A DNA stretch of 64,000 nt from Symbiodinium microadriaticum (GCA_001939145.1 LSRX01000537.1:274313-338312), one strand, 5' to 3'; counted from the first letter of the stretch, positions 11,459-22,607 are shown. Numbers and translations are program-made. Notes: generated by a model not told the origin, from the letters alone.

Positions 11459-11539
11459 TGCATTACCTTAAGGACCCTAAACTATGGGAATTATGGTATA
11501 TTCCTTATCATGGGTAATGCAGGATTTATAAGTTGGGCT
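11459..11539. repeat. Family G core
   Basis: TGCATTACCTTAAGGACCC to GGGTAATGCAGGATTTAT; outer arms lost. Confidence 0.65.
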
Positions 11540-11671
11540 GTTCTGTTCGGGGTTACCATTGCCCAACACCCCGCTCCATCTGTTCTGACGTGAGCTGGGA
11601 TGCAAACGCATGTGAGAAAACCGCCGGGTCGTAATTCCAGCAAGTCCTCATGTGCGGACACTGAGGCTTCC

Positions 11672-11728
11672 ACCCCTTTAAATAAGGAATATATACCTTA
11701 AAGTATAGGGGCCTTCATACTATGGTTT

Positions 11729-11759
<31 letters not shown>

Positions 11760-11789
11760 TCCTTAATTAAAGGCTATATTGGGCTCTCT
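11672..11789. repeat. Family A element, left end lost
   Basis: Core and right terminus GGGCTCTCTG present; (AT)n in the centre. Confidence 0.65.
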
Positions 11790-11928
11790 GAAAGCATCTG
11801 AGGCCCTCAACCCGAAGTCCCAACATGCCATGTCGCTGTCTCTCCGTGGCTTGGGCAGCGAAGGCCATGTCAAAAACACGCTCTCCTCAATGGTTCGGTT
11901 TAGGGTTTAGGGTTTAGGGGTTCTTAGC

Positions 11929-11998
11929 AGGGAATGGGGGGGATGGATCCCTATGATAGTCCCTTAAGGTCCCCCCTATAGTAGTCCCAATTCCAACA
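11929..11998. repeat. Family H palindrome
   Basis: GGGAATGGGGGGATGGATCC and CCAACATTCC arms around TCCCTTAAGG. Confidence 0.65.
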
Positions 11999-12077
11999 TT
12001 CCTTACGAAGAACCAGTCAGAACTGTATCCCTAAGCCCTGAACCCCTAAACCCTAAAGCCCTAAAGCCTAAACCCCA

Positions 12078-12487
12078 TTCCCCCATCCTTCCTCAGAACC
12101 AGTCAGTCTTTCTGCGAAACGCGGCTTTTGTATAGGAGTTTTCTAAACTAGGGTCCCTGTTGGGATCCTTTTTATAAGGGTGCGGTACTGTATTGGGGAC
12201 CTAAAAAGGGACCCTAAGTTAGAGAACTACCCATATAGGATGGCTCGGGTTGAACCGAAGGTCGGGGTTCCAGTTCGAGTCTGTTTGAGAGGGCCGGGAT
12301 TCCCCAGAAAGCCCAACTTAGCCGTTAATTAAGCAATACCTGGACTCTTAAGAACCTCCCTTTTTAGGGTTCCCTGTTATGATTTCCTTATATAAGTTCT
12401 TAAAAAGGTTCTTTGGGGTGTTGGGCTCTCCGGGTCTGCTTTCGGAGCTTCTCTTCGCGTCGAGGCATCGAGAGACTGACGCATGCC
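12078..12487 (+). CDS. Coding island split by an F and an A element
   Basis: Removal of F (about 12133-12233, TA flanks) and A (12303-12434, TC flanks) leaves one frame through TSQSFCETRLLYRMARVEPK and CLRGPGFCFRSFSSRRG to a TAG at 12487. Family unknown. Confidence 0.4.
12133..12233. repeat. Family F element
   Basis: Decayed left arm, right arm AGAGAACTACCCA; TA flanks. Confidence 0.7.
12303..12434. repeat. Family A element, variant core
   Basis: CCCAGAAAGCCC and GGGCTCTCCGGG ends with a different centre; TC on both sides. Confidence 0.75.
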
Positions 12488-12585
12488 TAGGTTCCCCAGT
12501 AGTACCCTTTTGCCCTTTTTCTTTTTGGGTTCCCCTTTTTAGTACCAAAAAAGTAGGAACAAGGGGCACCCTTAGTATTAAGGGC

Positions 12586-12657
12586 CCTAAACCCTAACCC
12601 CTAAACCCCAAACCCCTAAACCCTAAACCCAAACCCCTAAACCCCTAAACCCTAAAC
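12586..12657. repeat. Telomere-like CCCTAAA block
   Basis: About ten CCCTAAACCC units. Confidence 0.75.
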
Positions 12658-12767
12658 AGGGGCTACTGGGGAACCTAGAATGCAGGCCCGCAGACTTCGC
12701 TGCTGCTGCTGACCGACCTGCACGTCGCTGCCGACTATGACCCGCAACTCGGCTTAGTTTCTCATTT

Positions 12768-12872
12768 TGGGGGTTTCCGAAAATAGGGGACACTGACAGA
12801 GTACCCTAAATAGTAGGATCCTTATTAGAAAGGACCCCAAAGTAAGGTGCCCCTTATTTTCGGAAAGTCCCA
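12768..12872. repeat. Family B element
   Basis: Complete; flanks TT and TC. Confidence 0.8.
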
Positions 12873-12879
12873 TCTGAAG

Positions 12880-13600
12880 GGTGCCAAGCTGAGAGAATTC
12901 GGAAGTCTCGTTCACTGGAGGTTTTGGGATTCTGGGAGTCTGGAAGGTTCAGATCTTGACTTTGCAGGGAGCGTCCGAGCTTTCTGGTTCGCGGCAGGGT
13001 TCTGGTTCACACTCTGGCAAGTGGCAACTCTCCCAAAGTCGGTTGCAAGAAGGAGCTCTAGAAGCAATTTCCCGAAAATTGATCAGTTCGCTCTGCGTGC
13101 ACAAAAGCGGGTCCGCACTGTGGCTTTCCAGTCGAAGGGGAATGCATCGGCCGCCCTTGACCCTCAGGCATCTTTCCAGCAGCTGCTTCTGTCGAGCTGA
13201 TGGGTGGGGAGCTCTTGCTGCGTCACACGTTTGCTTTGAGTGAAAAGACAGCTCCGCCCGGCCGACCCCCTGAGGGCCCAAGCACCGGGCAAGAGCCTGC
13301 AGGACCGATCTGAGTCGGATCATGCGCAGGGATGTCGAGTTCAGGAGTTCAGTTTTCCTTCACCCAAACGAAGCGAACGCCTCCGAGTGATTCTAGACTT
13401 ATGATCCCGATGCAGGGGTCAACCCAGGGGGGGGGGGGCTTCGATGCCAGAGCTCCGTCCGTGGATCCGGTGTCCTTGGAAGCCTGCACGAGTATTTGCC
13501 ACTCTCCACGAGGACTGCCGGGTGGCGGAAGCACGAGACAGGGGCCGTTATGGCTGCAACCCGCCCACGAGGCGTCTGGTCTCAGAGGTTAAAGTCCTTC
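12880..13600. other. Unassigned stretch
   Basis: ORFs of 95-124 codons overlap on both strands. None shows a recognisable motif; coding status unresolved. Confidence 0.4.
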
Positions 13601-13674
13601 CTTCCTTAATTATGTGGTGATACTTATTGACTAACTAGTACTACTGTTACGACAACTGCTCATTATTATTATTA

Positions 13675-13919
13675 CTACTACTACGACGACGACCACTACT
13701 TACTAATGCTTACTACTACTACTCCTCCTCCTCCTCCTCCTCCTACTCCTACTGCTACTGCTACTGCTTCTGCTTCTGCTACTGCTACTGCTACTGCTAC
13801 TACTCCTCCTCCTCCTCCTCCTCCTACTCCTACTGCTACTGCTACTGCTTCTGCTTCTGCTACTGCTACTGCTACTGCTTCTGCTTCTGCTACTGCTACT
13901 GCTACTGCTACCGCTACTA

Positions 13920-13987
<68 letters not shown>

Positions 13988-13995
13988 GCTAGTAC

Positions 13996-14039
<44 letters not shown>

Positions 14040-14046
14040 CTAGTAG

Positions 14047-14101
<55 letters not shown>

Positions 14102-14430
14102 ACTACTACGACGACGACGACGACGCCGACGACTACTACTACCAAAACCACTACCACTGCCACTACCACTAACGACCACCACGACGACGACGAGGCCTAC
14201 TACTGCTACTGCTGCTGCTCCTACTCCTACTCTTACTACGTATTGCTACTACTATTTAACAATGATTATAGCTACTGTTTTTGTCTACTCCGACTCCTAC
14301 TACTTCTAGTACTACCACCACCACCACCACCACCACCACCACCCCGACCACCACCACCGCCATGGCTACTGCCACTACTACGATGGCGACGACGACGACC
14401 ATGATCCCCGCGAAAGCTACAGCAACGAGC
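13675..14430. repeat. Compound trinucleotide tract
   Basis: About 750 bp of CTA, CTC, CTG, TAG, ACG and CCA triplets. The 24-bp-scale block CTACTGCTACTGCTTCTGCT recurs. Confidence 0.95.
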
Positions 14431-15314
14431 ACACGTCGAGCCACTACCGCTATTAGTATTAGCACTACTTCCACGAGACATGGCCACCGTCGCCACGGCC
14501 GCACACAACCAACTAAATCCTAAATCAATTTTGCCTACTCCCACCATGGTGCTTTGCCACGATCAGCGTGCTCAATTCTGTTGTATGAAGCCGGATACAC
14601 CTTCATGGATGCATAGCCACCGGCACCATTCCGGCAGGTTGATCGAAGCCGCTGTGGGAGCAGGGCGGCACACGGCACCTGAGGAGCGAGGGCACAGCAC
14701 CAGGAGAGTCAGGGTATCAAGGGCTAGGATGCGGGTTCTCTCCGGCTCTTGTTTCGGAGGTTTAAGTCGTAAGTCCGACTCTCCAGAAAGAACCCGCGAC
14801 CCCCGAAATCCTGAAGCCAGCTGCGGCCAAAGTGGGCATGTGTTGCAACACATCTTGTCTGCGTTGTTCATAGTCATACACGACCTCCAGGGTCTCCGGG
14901 CTCCAGATGTTCGTTCTGGGTGCTTTCTTTCAAAAACCTTAGCCCGGAGCAATCGGATCCTGAAACCTTGCCAAGGAACCAGTCCCAAAAAGTGAGCCAG
15001 GGTCGGAAACCGTCTTGGACATTGCTACTCGGCGGCCACACGGACCACTACGTCGCGAATAACGATGAGCGCCCCGTGCCGGAAATTCGGCTTAGGGTCC
15101 CACCACAACTTTTGAGAACATGGGAGTGGTCGATGCAGCCTTCAAAAAGCCAGCTTTTTCTGAGCTGTTTGTGTCTAGGAATGCTGCTACTGGCCTGAAA
15201 CGTGTTGTCGGAGCTCGAGCAAGGTCTGGCCCTTCTGAGGATCGCGCTTGACGCCGCAGTCGGGGTCCCTGCAGGGTTTTAGGCGGCCATGTTGGGAAGC
15301 GGGACGGAAGCAGT

Positions 15315-15485
15315 TAAAGGGAACCCTACTATAGCAATAGTACCCTCAAAAGGAACCCTAAACCTTTGGAGCCCTTAAAGGGAACCCTAAAAGAAACTTT
15401 TAAAGGGAACCCTACTATAGTAATCGTACCCTTAAAGGGAACCCTATTGAAGAACCCTATGGAGCCCTTAAAGGAGCCCTACTGG
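15315..15485. repeat. AAAGGGAACCC module cluster
   Basis: Repeats of CTTAAAGGGAACCCTA and CTATAGTAATAGTACCC without clear ends. Similar words occur at 2150-2240. Confidence 0.5.
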
Positions 15486-15533
15486 CTCCTGGTGCTTCAA
15501 CTTTTTGGTATTTCCTGGGAGTACCCTCATGTA

Positions 15534-15631
15534 GGAACCTGGTTAAGAAACCCTGGCCCCTATAACCCCAATATATGAGAGTTCATATTAAGAACCCGAA
15601 TGAAAGGCCCAGAGTTTCTTAATCAGGTTCC
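15534..15631. repeat. Family J palindrome
   Basis: GGAACCTGGTTAAGAAACCC to TTTCTTAATCAGGTTCC; TA on both sides. Confidence 0.7.
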
Positions 15632-16170
15632 TAGATTAATTACTGTTGCGACTTTGTCTCCAAGCTAGAAACCCTTTACAGCTCGGCAAGTGCCATACTT
15701 TAACCACTGAATCCTGCTTTGGCTTCGAAAGCCAAAGCATCGGCACAGAGCTGCTCCGAACAGACCCGAAAGTCAGTTTGAGAGAAGGTGCCGCGCGACG
15801 CCAATTCCAGGTGTGCGGTGGGTCTTGGGACGACGGCAGCTCGTGCGGCAAGGTATCCTTAAAGGGATCTATTTCAGGGATCCATAAAGGGATCTATATA
15901 AAGATCACTACGACTTCGGGGGTGAGTTTGGGAATTTGGGAAGCATGCCTGAGTCTGTACCGTGCTCGGAGAGGACGAAGACTCATGTTGCATTGAGGGT
16001 GCAAATTGGCCAAGTTTAGGAATAGTGGCAGCTGACTATAATGATGGCTGAGAACTCTGTTTGAAAGACTGCCTTCTGACCATGCTAAGCCAACCTCTTG
16101 ACTCCTGGGTGCCAGTACAACCGGCAGACAAGACACGAACACCAATGGCGGAGCTGAGCTTGTTCTTGTT

Positions 16171-16268
16171 TGGGACTTTCCGAAAATTAGGGTACCTTAT
16201 TTTGGGGTCCTCAAAAAGGATCCTACTATTTAGGGAACTATACTAGGGTCCCCTATTCTCGGAAATCC
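16171..16268. repeat. Family B element, inverted orientation
   Basis: TGGGACTTTCCGAAAATTAG start, right end decayed. Confidence 0.7.
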
Positions 16269-16359
16269 GCGTTTTGTTCCGTCAGCAAGTCCTCATCCCC
16301 GGATTGCACCGTCCATGCAGCCCTGAGCCTGGTCTCTTCGACCATGAACTCTCTAGGCC

Positions 16360-16486
16360 TCAAAAAAGGGACCTTAATAAATTAGAATAGGGTTTAGGGT
16401 TTGGGGTTTAGGGGGGGCAGATTATACTTTAACTATTAATATGGAACCCCCAAAACCCCATTCTAATTATTCAGGCTCCTAGGCCT
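16360..16486. repeat. Family D element with telomere-like core
   Basis: TTTAGGG units sit in the left half. Confidence 0.65.
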
Positions 16487-16527
16487 ACGGGGGTGATTCC
16501 CGACCCGAGTCCTGAAGATGCAGTGGA

Positions 16528-16643
16528 CCCAGAGAGCCCAATAAACTCCTTAAAGAAGGGAATATACACCTTAAACTATAGGGGCCTTAATATTATGATT
16601 TACGGTCTGTTCCTTAATTAAGGGGTTAGTTGGGCTCTCTGGG
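16528..16643. repeat. Family A element
   Basis: Complete palindrome; flanks GA and AA do not match, so the duplication has decayed or is absent. Confidence 0.8.
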
Positions 16644-17132
16644 AAGTGCTTTGCGGCATTTCCAGGATGTCGATCCTGCCCCGGCCGAGAGGGACGATGC
16701 TGTGCGAGCCGGTGCTGGTGACTTGGAGGACTGGCTAGATGGGGGATTCCGAAAATAGGGGACCCTAATATAGTAGCCTAAGTAGTAGGATCCTTATTAT
16801 AAGGACCCCAGAATAAGGTACCCCTTGTTTTCGGAAAGTCCCAGATGACTCTTGTATCGGTTTTCAGGCAGCCTTGAGCTCTTCCTCCTTTTCGGGGGAT
16901 CTTTGCCATTTTCAAACCTAAGATTGTTCTTGCCACTACCCATAGGCTCCTTAGTAGTTCCTGTTTGGGATTACCTTATAGGATTCTAAATATGAACCAC
17001 AAAAAGGAACCACTTAGGAGCCTATGGGTAGAAGGCGAACAAGCCTAAAGAGACACCTCGTGCACCAAATCAATTCAGAGACAGAGAAAACCGCAAGGGC
17101 AGGATGCCCAGAAGCCCTCCACCACCCCAAAA
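16644..17132 (+). CDS. Coding islands around a B and a C element
   Basis: 16644-16739 is open as DVDPAPAERDDAVRAGAGD to EDWL; exact removal of B (16740-16843, GA flanks) continues DDSCIGFQAALSSSS in phase. In another frame 16878-16938 (FAIFKPKIVLAT) joins 17031-17132 (RRRTSLKRHLVHQ) across C (16939-17028, TA flanks). An alternative frame at 17031 is also open (ANKPKETPRAPNQFR), so the true frame is unresolved. Confidence 0.35.
16740..16843. repeat. Family B element
   Basis: Complete; GA on both sides; splits EDWL and DDSCIG. Confidence 0.8.
16939..17028. repeat. Family C palindromic element
   Basis: Family C runs CCCATAGGCYCCTAAGTAG to its complement CCTATGGG and is flanked by TA on both sides, as in 4 of 4 complete copies. 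Confidence 0.85.
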
Positions 17133-17190
17133 CCCAGAGAGCCCGATATACCCGTAAAATAAGGAATATACCTTAAATAATAGGTTCCTC
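17133..17190. repeat. Family A left half
   Basis: CCCAGAGAGCCCGAT start, lost after the core. Confidence 0.6.
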
Positions 17191-17274
17191 AGAGGGATCT
17201 ATATGGGTCTCTACAAGGGTTTTATAAGGGAATTCAAGCGTGAGCACGCCGCGCGGCCCGTGAACCTATAGGCA

Positions 17275-17389
17275 CCCTTAGGGTTTAGGGGTTTAGGGTT
17301 AGGGGTTTAGGGTTTAGGGGTTTAGGGTTTAGGGTTTAGGGGTTTAGGGTTTAGGGTTTAGGGTTTAGGGGTTTGGGTTTAGGGTGTGA
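17275..17389. repeat. Telomere-like TTTAGGG block
   Basis: One of the cleanest arrays, about 14 TTTAGGG/TTTAGGGG units. Confidence 0.85.
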
Positions 17390-17660
17390 ACCCAAATTTA
17401 GCACCCTAAGCTTTAAGTGTTATGGCCAAATCGTCGCAGAATGAGGTTGATGTGAAATTTGGCTTCTGCTCACAGTCATGAGCAGTTTGACACAGACGGG
17501 TTTGCGATCAGCTGCTGCCACGGTCCGAGAGCACGGTGAGACAGTTTCGAGATGACACTTTGAGGGATCGTAATGACTGAAATTGTCGGCAAGTACTTGC
17601 TGTACAGACTTCTCCGAGGCATTGGAAACGTTGTAGTGATAACAGATTGCATGTTGATGA

Positions 17661-18114
17661 TCTTCTTGCGAGAAGTTTCAGAAATCACCCCTCCAGAGAA
17701 TTCGGCTGCAATTCCACGCCGTTCACCACCAGACCTGTGATGAGGGCCCGCAGCACACCGTCAATGAAACTCAGATTGCTCAATTCTTGAAATATGTCGC
17801 CACGCAGAGTAGCCGAGAGGGAGCTGTAGGGCAGATCCCGGCCGTTGGTTGGGCTGACGTTCAGGGAAGGCTGCAGACGGGATTTTTTCTATATTCTTGG
17901 ACTTTCGGGTTGGGTGTGAACCCAGAGAGCCCAATACCGAATACCCCGTAAAGAAGGGAATATACCCCTTAAATTATAGGGGCCTTAATATTATGATTTA
18001 AGGTATATTCCTTAGTTAAAGGGTATTGGGCTCTCTGGGAAGCTGTCTGCCTCTTGCTCTATCCACCGAAGACAGAGCTTCTGCAGAATGATGGATCATG
18101 TTCCGAACTCCTAA
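17661..18114 (+). CDS. Coding island split by an A element
   Basis: 17661-17920 is open for about 86 codons (includes ETQIAQFLKYVATQSSREGA and GWADVQGRLQTGFFLYSWTF). Exact removal of A (17921-18039, AA flanks) continues in phase for about 24 codons to TAA. Antisense ORF 17476-17688 overlaps and is judged a shadow. Family unknown. Confidence 0.45.
17921..18039. repeat. Family A element
   Basis: Complete palindrome; AA on both sides; interrupts the long island at 17661. Confidence 0.85.
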
Positions 18115-18473
18115 GGGTTTAGGGTTTGGGGCTGTAGGGGTTTACGTAAGGTTTAGGGTTTAGGGGTTTAGGGTTTAGGGTAAACGGTTTAGGGTATTTT
18201 TTTTGGAATCATGCCAAAAACGTCACTGCTCTCCTCTGGGTGCCCCTTGACACACAACTTGTTGCCCGCGTTTGTCCCCCCCCAAGAGCAAAAACAAAAC
18301 AAATAAAATCTTTAGGAACTTTGGTCCCCAAGGGAAGAAATAACTGTACATCTCCACGGCACCCTTGTAAGAAGGACCCCAAGAGGGACCCTGAATCCTC
18401 CAGGTCTGGTGGCCCTGAAACCCCTGAATCCTCTCAAAGCTTCCACTGGGCCTTCATTTTGCCAACATCCCCC

Positions 18474-18666
18474 CCTAGAGAGCCCAAGATACCCCTTAAT
18501 TAAGGAATATATCCCTTAAGTTATAGGGGGCCTTAATATAGTATGATTTAAGGTATATTCCTTAATGAAGGAATATATATATATATATATCATAAATTAT
18601 AGGGGCCTTCATCTTATGATTTAAGGTCTACATTCCTTAATTAAGGGGTTAGTTGGGCTCTCAGTG
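18474..18666. repeat. Family A element, two cores
   Basis: Internal duplication around a (AT)n run; degraded ends, CC on both sides. Confidence 0.65.
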
Positions 18667-18757
18667 CCCCTCGCGCCAAACTCGGCCGAGAGGAGCCCTT
18701 TGCGCGCGAGGCAGACTTGATCAAGGAGCCGGGACCTCGAGCTTGCAAGGGTCTCGG

Positions 18758-18930
18758 GTTTAATATAGGGGCCTTAAAAAGTAGAATAGGGTTTGGGGAT
18801 ATATTACACTACACTATAGTAGGGTTTAGGGTTTATTAGGGTTTGTTAGGGTTTCGGGTTTAGGGATCGGCTTGGTAATGTAGAGGGCTTCATAATTAGA
18901 GCAGGCTTCTTGGGGGGTTCCTTATTTTTG
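18758..18930. repeat. Family D fragments with TTTAGGG
   Basis: Partial left arms at 18758-18800 and 18876-18930, and another at 19090-19150 beyond the A element. Confidence 0.5.
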
Positions 18931-18958
18931 GGTCTCGGGTTTAGGGTTTCGGGATCGG

Positions 18959-19087
18959 CCCAGGAGAGCCCAAGATACACCTTAATTAGATACACCTTAA
19001 TTAAGAAATATACCTTAAGTTGTAGGGCCCTTAATAGTATGATCTGAGGTATATTCCTTAATTCAGGGGGTAATTGGGCTCTCTGGG
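18959..19087. repeat. Family A element inserted among D fragments
   Basis: GG on both sides; the flanks (TTCGGTAATGTAGAG type) are repeated D-like pieces. Confidence 0.7.
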
Positions 19088-19236
19088 GGTTCGGTAATGT
19101 AGAGGCCTGGATAGTTAGAGTAGGATTCTGGGGGTTCCTCATTAGAATTATTGTGGGTTCGGCTGTTCTGCTTCTTGTAGCTCGCTGCCCCGCTTAGCCT
19201 CAAAGGGCTTGGGAACGGAATTGAGATGAGTTTAAA

Positions 19237-19357
19237 AAATAGAAGCCTGAATAACTACTTATATATATTCTTCCTTAGTATCCTTATAATAACTCTACTA
19301 TAAAGGAGCCCAAAATTTCAAAACCCTGTTCTAATTATTGAGGCCCTTACACTGTGT
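19237..19357. repeat. Family D element
   Basis: Decayed arms, AT-rich centre. Confidence 0.6.
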
Positions 19358-19458
19358 CAGACCTCGAGTCAGAGCCGTGGTTTTCATAAGCACCTATGTG
19401 CCCTTGCCATGGGCTGAATACCTGAAGCCTCCTTCCCGCACCTTTAACGGACAGTCTT

Positions 19459-19546
19459 CCTAAACCCTAAACCCCTTAACCCCTAAATCCCTAAACCCTC
19501 AGCCCCCTAAACCTTAAGCCCCAAACCCTAAACCCTGAACCCCTAA
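19459..19546. repeat. Telomere-like CCCTAAA block
   Basis: Degenerate; the flanks carry a duplicated CTTCCCGCACC...ACGGACAGTCTT segment. Confidence 0.7.
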
Positions 19547-19690
19547 CTCCTTCCCGCACCCCCAACGGACAGTCTTGCGTGATTGCCGATTCCTAAACTT
19601 TGCGCGCCGCGCCAACCCTTCGACGACTCAGCCCAAAGCCGAATCCCATACCCGCAGCAAGTCCATTGACCCTGGAGCCCTTCGGTTCTG

Positions 19691-19873
19691 CCCAGTGAGC
19701 CCAACATACCCCTTTAAAGAAGGAATATATACCCTAAATTTATAGGGGCCTTTGTATTGTCTGATTTAAGGTCTACATTCCTTAATTAAGGAATATACCT
19801 TAAATCATAAGATGAAGGCCCCTAGAATTTACGATATATTCCTTGATTAAAGGTGTATCTTGGGCTCTCTGGG
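19691..19873. repeat. Family A element, two cores
   Basis: 183 bp; flanks TG and TC. Confidence 0.75.
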
Positions 19874-20347
19874 TCCAGCCGTTTCTCAGGCATTGCCACC
19901 TCAAGGAGGCAGAGCATGCCAGCCTCAGGAGGCCACCAGTTGTGTGGCTCTTTTTTTGTTCAGGCTTCCGGAGAATTACCTGGAAAGCCAAGTTGCCCAT
20001 AAATATATACAACCTTAAAGGAATAGAGGGCAACAGTTACCCCAAATTATGGTAAACTGGCTTTCTAGGTAGGAGGTTAGGATAAATAGGGGTTTTGGGT
20101 GCATACGGGTTTAGGGTACTTAGGGGTTTAGAGCAATTAGGTGTTTAGGGGTTTAAGGGTTTAGGGTTTAGGGCTTCAGATGTGGGTTTCCCCTTGCGTC
20201 CGGGGCCTCCACGGCTGCGGGGAGCTTGTTACTTGTACGTGCGGCTTCTGAGGCTTCGGTGTACAGTAACTATGGAATTTTTGCACTAAGGAAAGATCAA
20301 GAAGCCGAATCCGACAAAGAGATTCTGCAAATCCCCATAAATCTTTA

Positions 20348-20437
20348 CCCATAGGCTCCATAGTAGTTCCTCTTTGGGATTACCTTACAGAGTCCTAAAG
20401 ATAAACCCCAAAAACGAACTACTACGGAGACTATGGG
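20348..20437. repeat. Family C element
   Basis: Complete; TA on both sides. Confidence 0.85.
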
Positions 20438-20717
20438 TAGGACTAGCAAGCAATCGCCCGCGGAGGGATTCCAAAAGGCCGCCCAGCTCCGAGGTCAAAG
20501 TTGGGGTCAGCACCCCAATAACCCTAAACCTTAATAAACCCTAATAAACCCTAATAAACCCTAAACTCTAAGTGCAGAACTGCAGGACAAAGCCCGAATT
20601 CGCTCCTTGAATTCGCTCCCATGTCCTCTCAAAAGAAGGTAGCAAAGCTTCTTGCCCCGTCTTAGCCTCGACTCGACAAAAAGATGACGCCCAGAGCCTT
20701 TAAGCAGCCTGGCCCTA

Positions 20718-20835
20718 CCCAGAGAGCCCAAAATACGCCTTAAACGAAGAATATATACCTTAAGTTGCAGGGGCCTTAAGATTATATGATTTAAGGTATA
20801 TATTCCTTAAATTACCCAGAGAGCCCATCTCCCAG
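20718..20835. repeat. Family A element with two left ends
   Basis: Starts TACCCAGAGAGCCC and ends with another TACCCAGAGAGCCC instead of the inverted right end, as if two copies recombined. Confidence 0.6.
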
Positions 20836-21079
20836 GTTCGGCTACTATGCCACGAACCTCCAGGAGGCGCGCGCTGTGCCGCCTGGGGGGGGGGGGGGAA
20901 AGNTATACCTTTAATCAGAATATTAACGCCCCTATTTTAGGGTGTTTAGGGTTCAGGGTGTGGGGTTTAGGAAGTCTCAGTTTGCCCGATGAAGCCCGTT
21001 AAGCGAGGTTCGGGTAGTCTCGATTTTTGCATGGGAGGCCCCTACGGTCCGCCTGCTCGTGCTCAACACTGCGCGTCCT

Positions 21080-21264
21080 GGCAAACTGAGTTGTAGGGTA
21101 TGTAGAGGCTTATGTCTGGCCTCGAGAAGAAGAGGGTCTGCGGATGCATTAAGTGCAGAAACACCACTTCCCTAGACCCTCCATCTACCCTCTATACGTA
21201 CCCCTTATTTGGGACCATATTCCCCTACTTGAGGGTACAAGGAGGGTCCTGCTCTAGACGAAGT
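21080..21264 (+). CDS. Coding island split by an E element
   Basis: Removing E (21171-21252, TC flanks) joins LASRRRGSADALSAETPL to LDEV and a stop. Short; family unknown. Confidence 0.3.
21171..21252. repeat. Family E palindromic element
   Basis: Family E runs CCTAGACCCTCCATCTACC to GGGTACAAGGAGGGTCC with TTGGGACCATAT at the centre. TC on both sides here. Confidence 0.8.
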
Positions 21265-21277
21265 GTAAGCAGGTTTG

Positions 21278-21720
21278 GGGGCTAGAACCGAGTGAACATC
21301 ATGACCCCAGAGAGCCCAAATACCCCTTAAAGAAGGAATATACCTTACATTATAGGGGCCTTAATATTATGGTTTCGGTTTAAGGTATATATTCCTTAAT
21401 TAAGGGGTTAGTTGGGCTCTCTGGGACACGCCCCGGGGGACCCCAAGGCCGGGAAAGGATCCAAGTCTCAAGGTGTGGGATTGGGCAGCCTTCCCGGAGA
21501 GCCCAATACCCTTTAAAGAAGGAATATATACCTTATAAATTCTAGGGGCCTTAACATTATGATGAATTAAGGTATCTATTCCTTAATTAAGGAATATATA
21601 CCTTCAATTCTAGGGGCCTTAATATTATGATGATTTAAGGATATATTCCTTAATTAAAGGATATCTTGAGCTCTCTGGGTGCTGCCTTCTCAATGAAACG
21701 TACAAGTCGCAGTAGGATCC
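21278..21720 (+). CDS. Coding island split by two A elements
   Basis: Exact removal of A at 21306-21425 (AC flanks) and of A at 21493-21679 (TT/TG flanks) joins EPSEHHD, TPRGTPRPGKDPSLKVWDW and CLLNETYKSQ in one frame. Family unknown. Confidence 0.35.
21306..21425. repeat. Family A element
   Basis: Complete; AC on both sides. Confidence 0.85.
21493..21679. repeat. Family A element, two cores
   Basis: 187 bp; flanks TT and TG. Confidence 0.75.
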
Positions 21721-21772
21721 CCCGCTGACGGTCTGACCGCTGCCAACTCCTATAAACTGAGGCCGAAGCAAC

Positions 21773-21877
21773 TGGGGGGTTCCGAAAACAGGGGACCCTC
21801 ATATAGTACCCTGAATAGTAGCACCCTTATTATAAGGACCCCAAAAAGAAGGTACCCCGTATTTTCGGAAAGTTACA
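21773..21877. repeat. Family B element
   Basis: Complete with a mutated right tip; flanks AC and AA. Confidence 0.75.
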
Positions 21878-22079
21878 AATGGAGGTGTGAGCATGGCAAA
21901 GTAAAGTGTTGTTAAGAAGCAGCCGCGACAAGGATCTACTCGTCTTCCAGCGGCTACCTACAGCCGCAAGGGGTGCCATTGTCGCAGGTACGAGCTGTTG
22001 CCGATCATAGGGGTTTTGTGCCGTTTCAGAAGGGCAGATGCCTTCGTCCGAGAGTAAATCTTATCAAAGAAAGGAGGGA

Positions 22080-22192
22080 CCCAGAGAGCCCAATACCCCT
22101 TAAATAAGGAATATACCTTGAATTATAGGGGCCTTCATCTTATGATTTAAGGTATAGATTCCTTGATTAAGGACTGTATTGGGCTCTCTGGG
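22080..22192. repeat. Family A element
   Basis: Complete; GA on both sides. Confidence 0.85.
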
Positions 22193-22217
22193 GAAAGGAC
22201 GGACCTGAAGGGTTTAG

Positions 22218-22550
22218 GGTAGGGTTTGCCTCGCAACCGGATGGACTGCAGGCTTCGGCACAGAACCTTACAAGCGCATCTCCAGAACTACAGCTGATGA
22301 TATAAATCATGCATTACCCATAATAAGGAATATACCATAATTCCCAAAGTTTAGGGTCCCTAACGTAATGCAGGATTTATATCATCAACAGTATTCCGGC
22401 TGGGGCCGCAAAGCAGGCGAAAGCAGCTCTTGCACCCGAGGAAGCGGATCCCTTCGCGCAGTTCAAATGGTTGGAGTCGCAGCTCGGACAAGAAGCAACA
22501 GGCTTCGCGGGGCTCGGCCGATCTCACGAAGCAGAGCCCAGATTCTTAGC
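22218..22550 (+). CDS. Coding island split by a G element
   Basis: 22218-22290 (ATGWTAGFGTEPYKRISRT) joins 22394-22550 (IPAGAAKQAKAALAPEEAD, then FAQFKWLESQLGQEATGF) when G (22291-22391) and one TA are removed: about 79 open codons with protein-like composition. It runs into a decayed A fragment. Family unknown. Confidence 0.5.
22291..22391. repeat. Family G element
   Basis: CAGCTGATGATAT to ATCATCAACAG; TA on both sides; splits the island at 22218. Confidence 0.85.
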
Positions 22551-22607
22551 TAAGGAATATACCTGAAATCATATAATATGCAGGCCCCTATAATTTAAGG
22601 TATATAA
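22534..22607. repeat. Family A fragment
   Basis: Shortened left end and core only. Confidence 0.5.

Noticed and set aside
13696..14404. ORFs rich in Thr, Ser, Val or Ala
   Set aside because: Trinucleotide tract open in many frames; no unique sequence.
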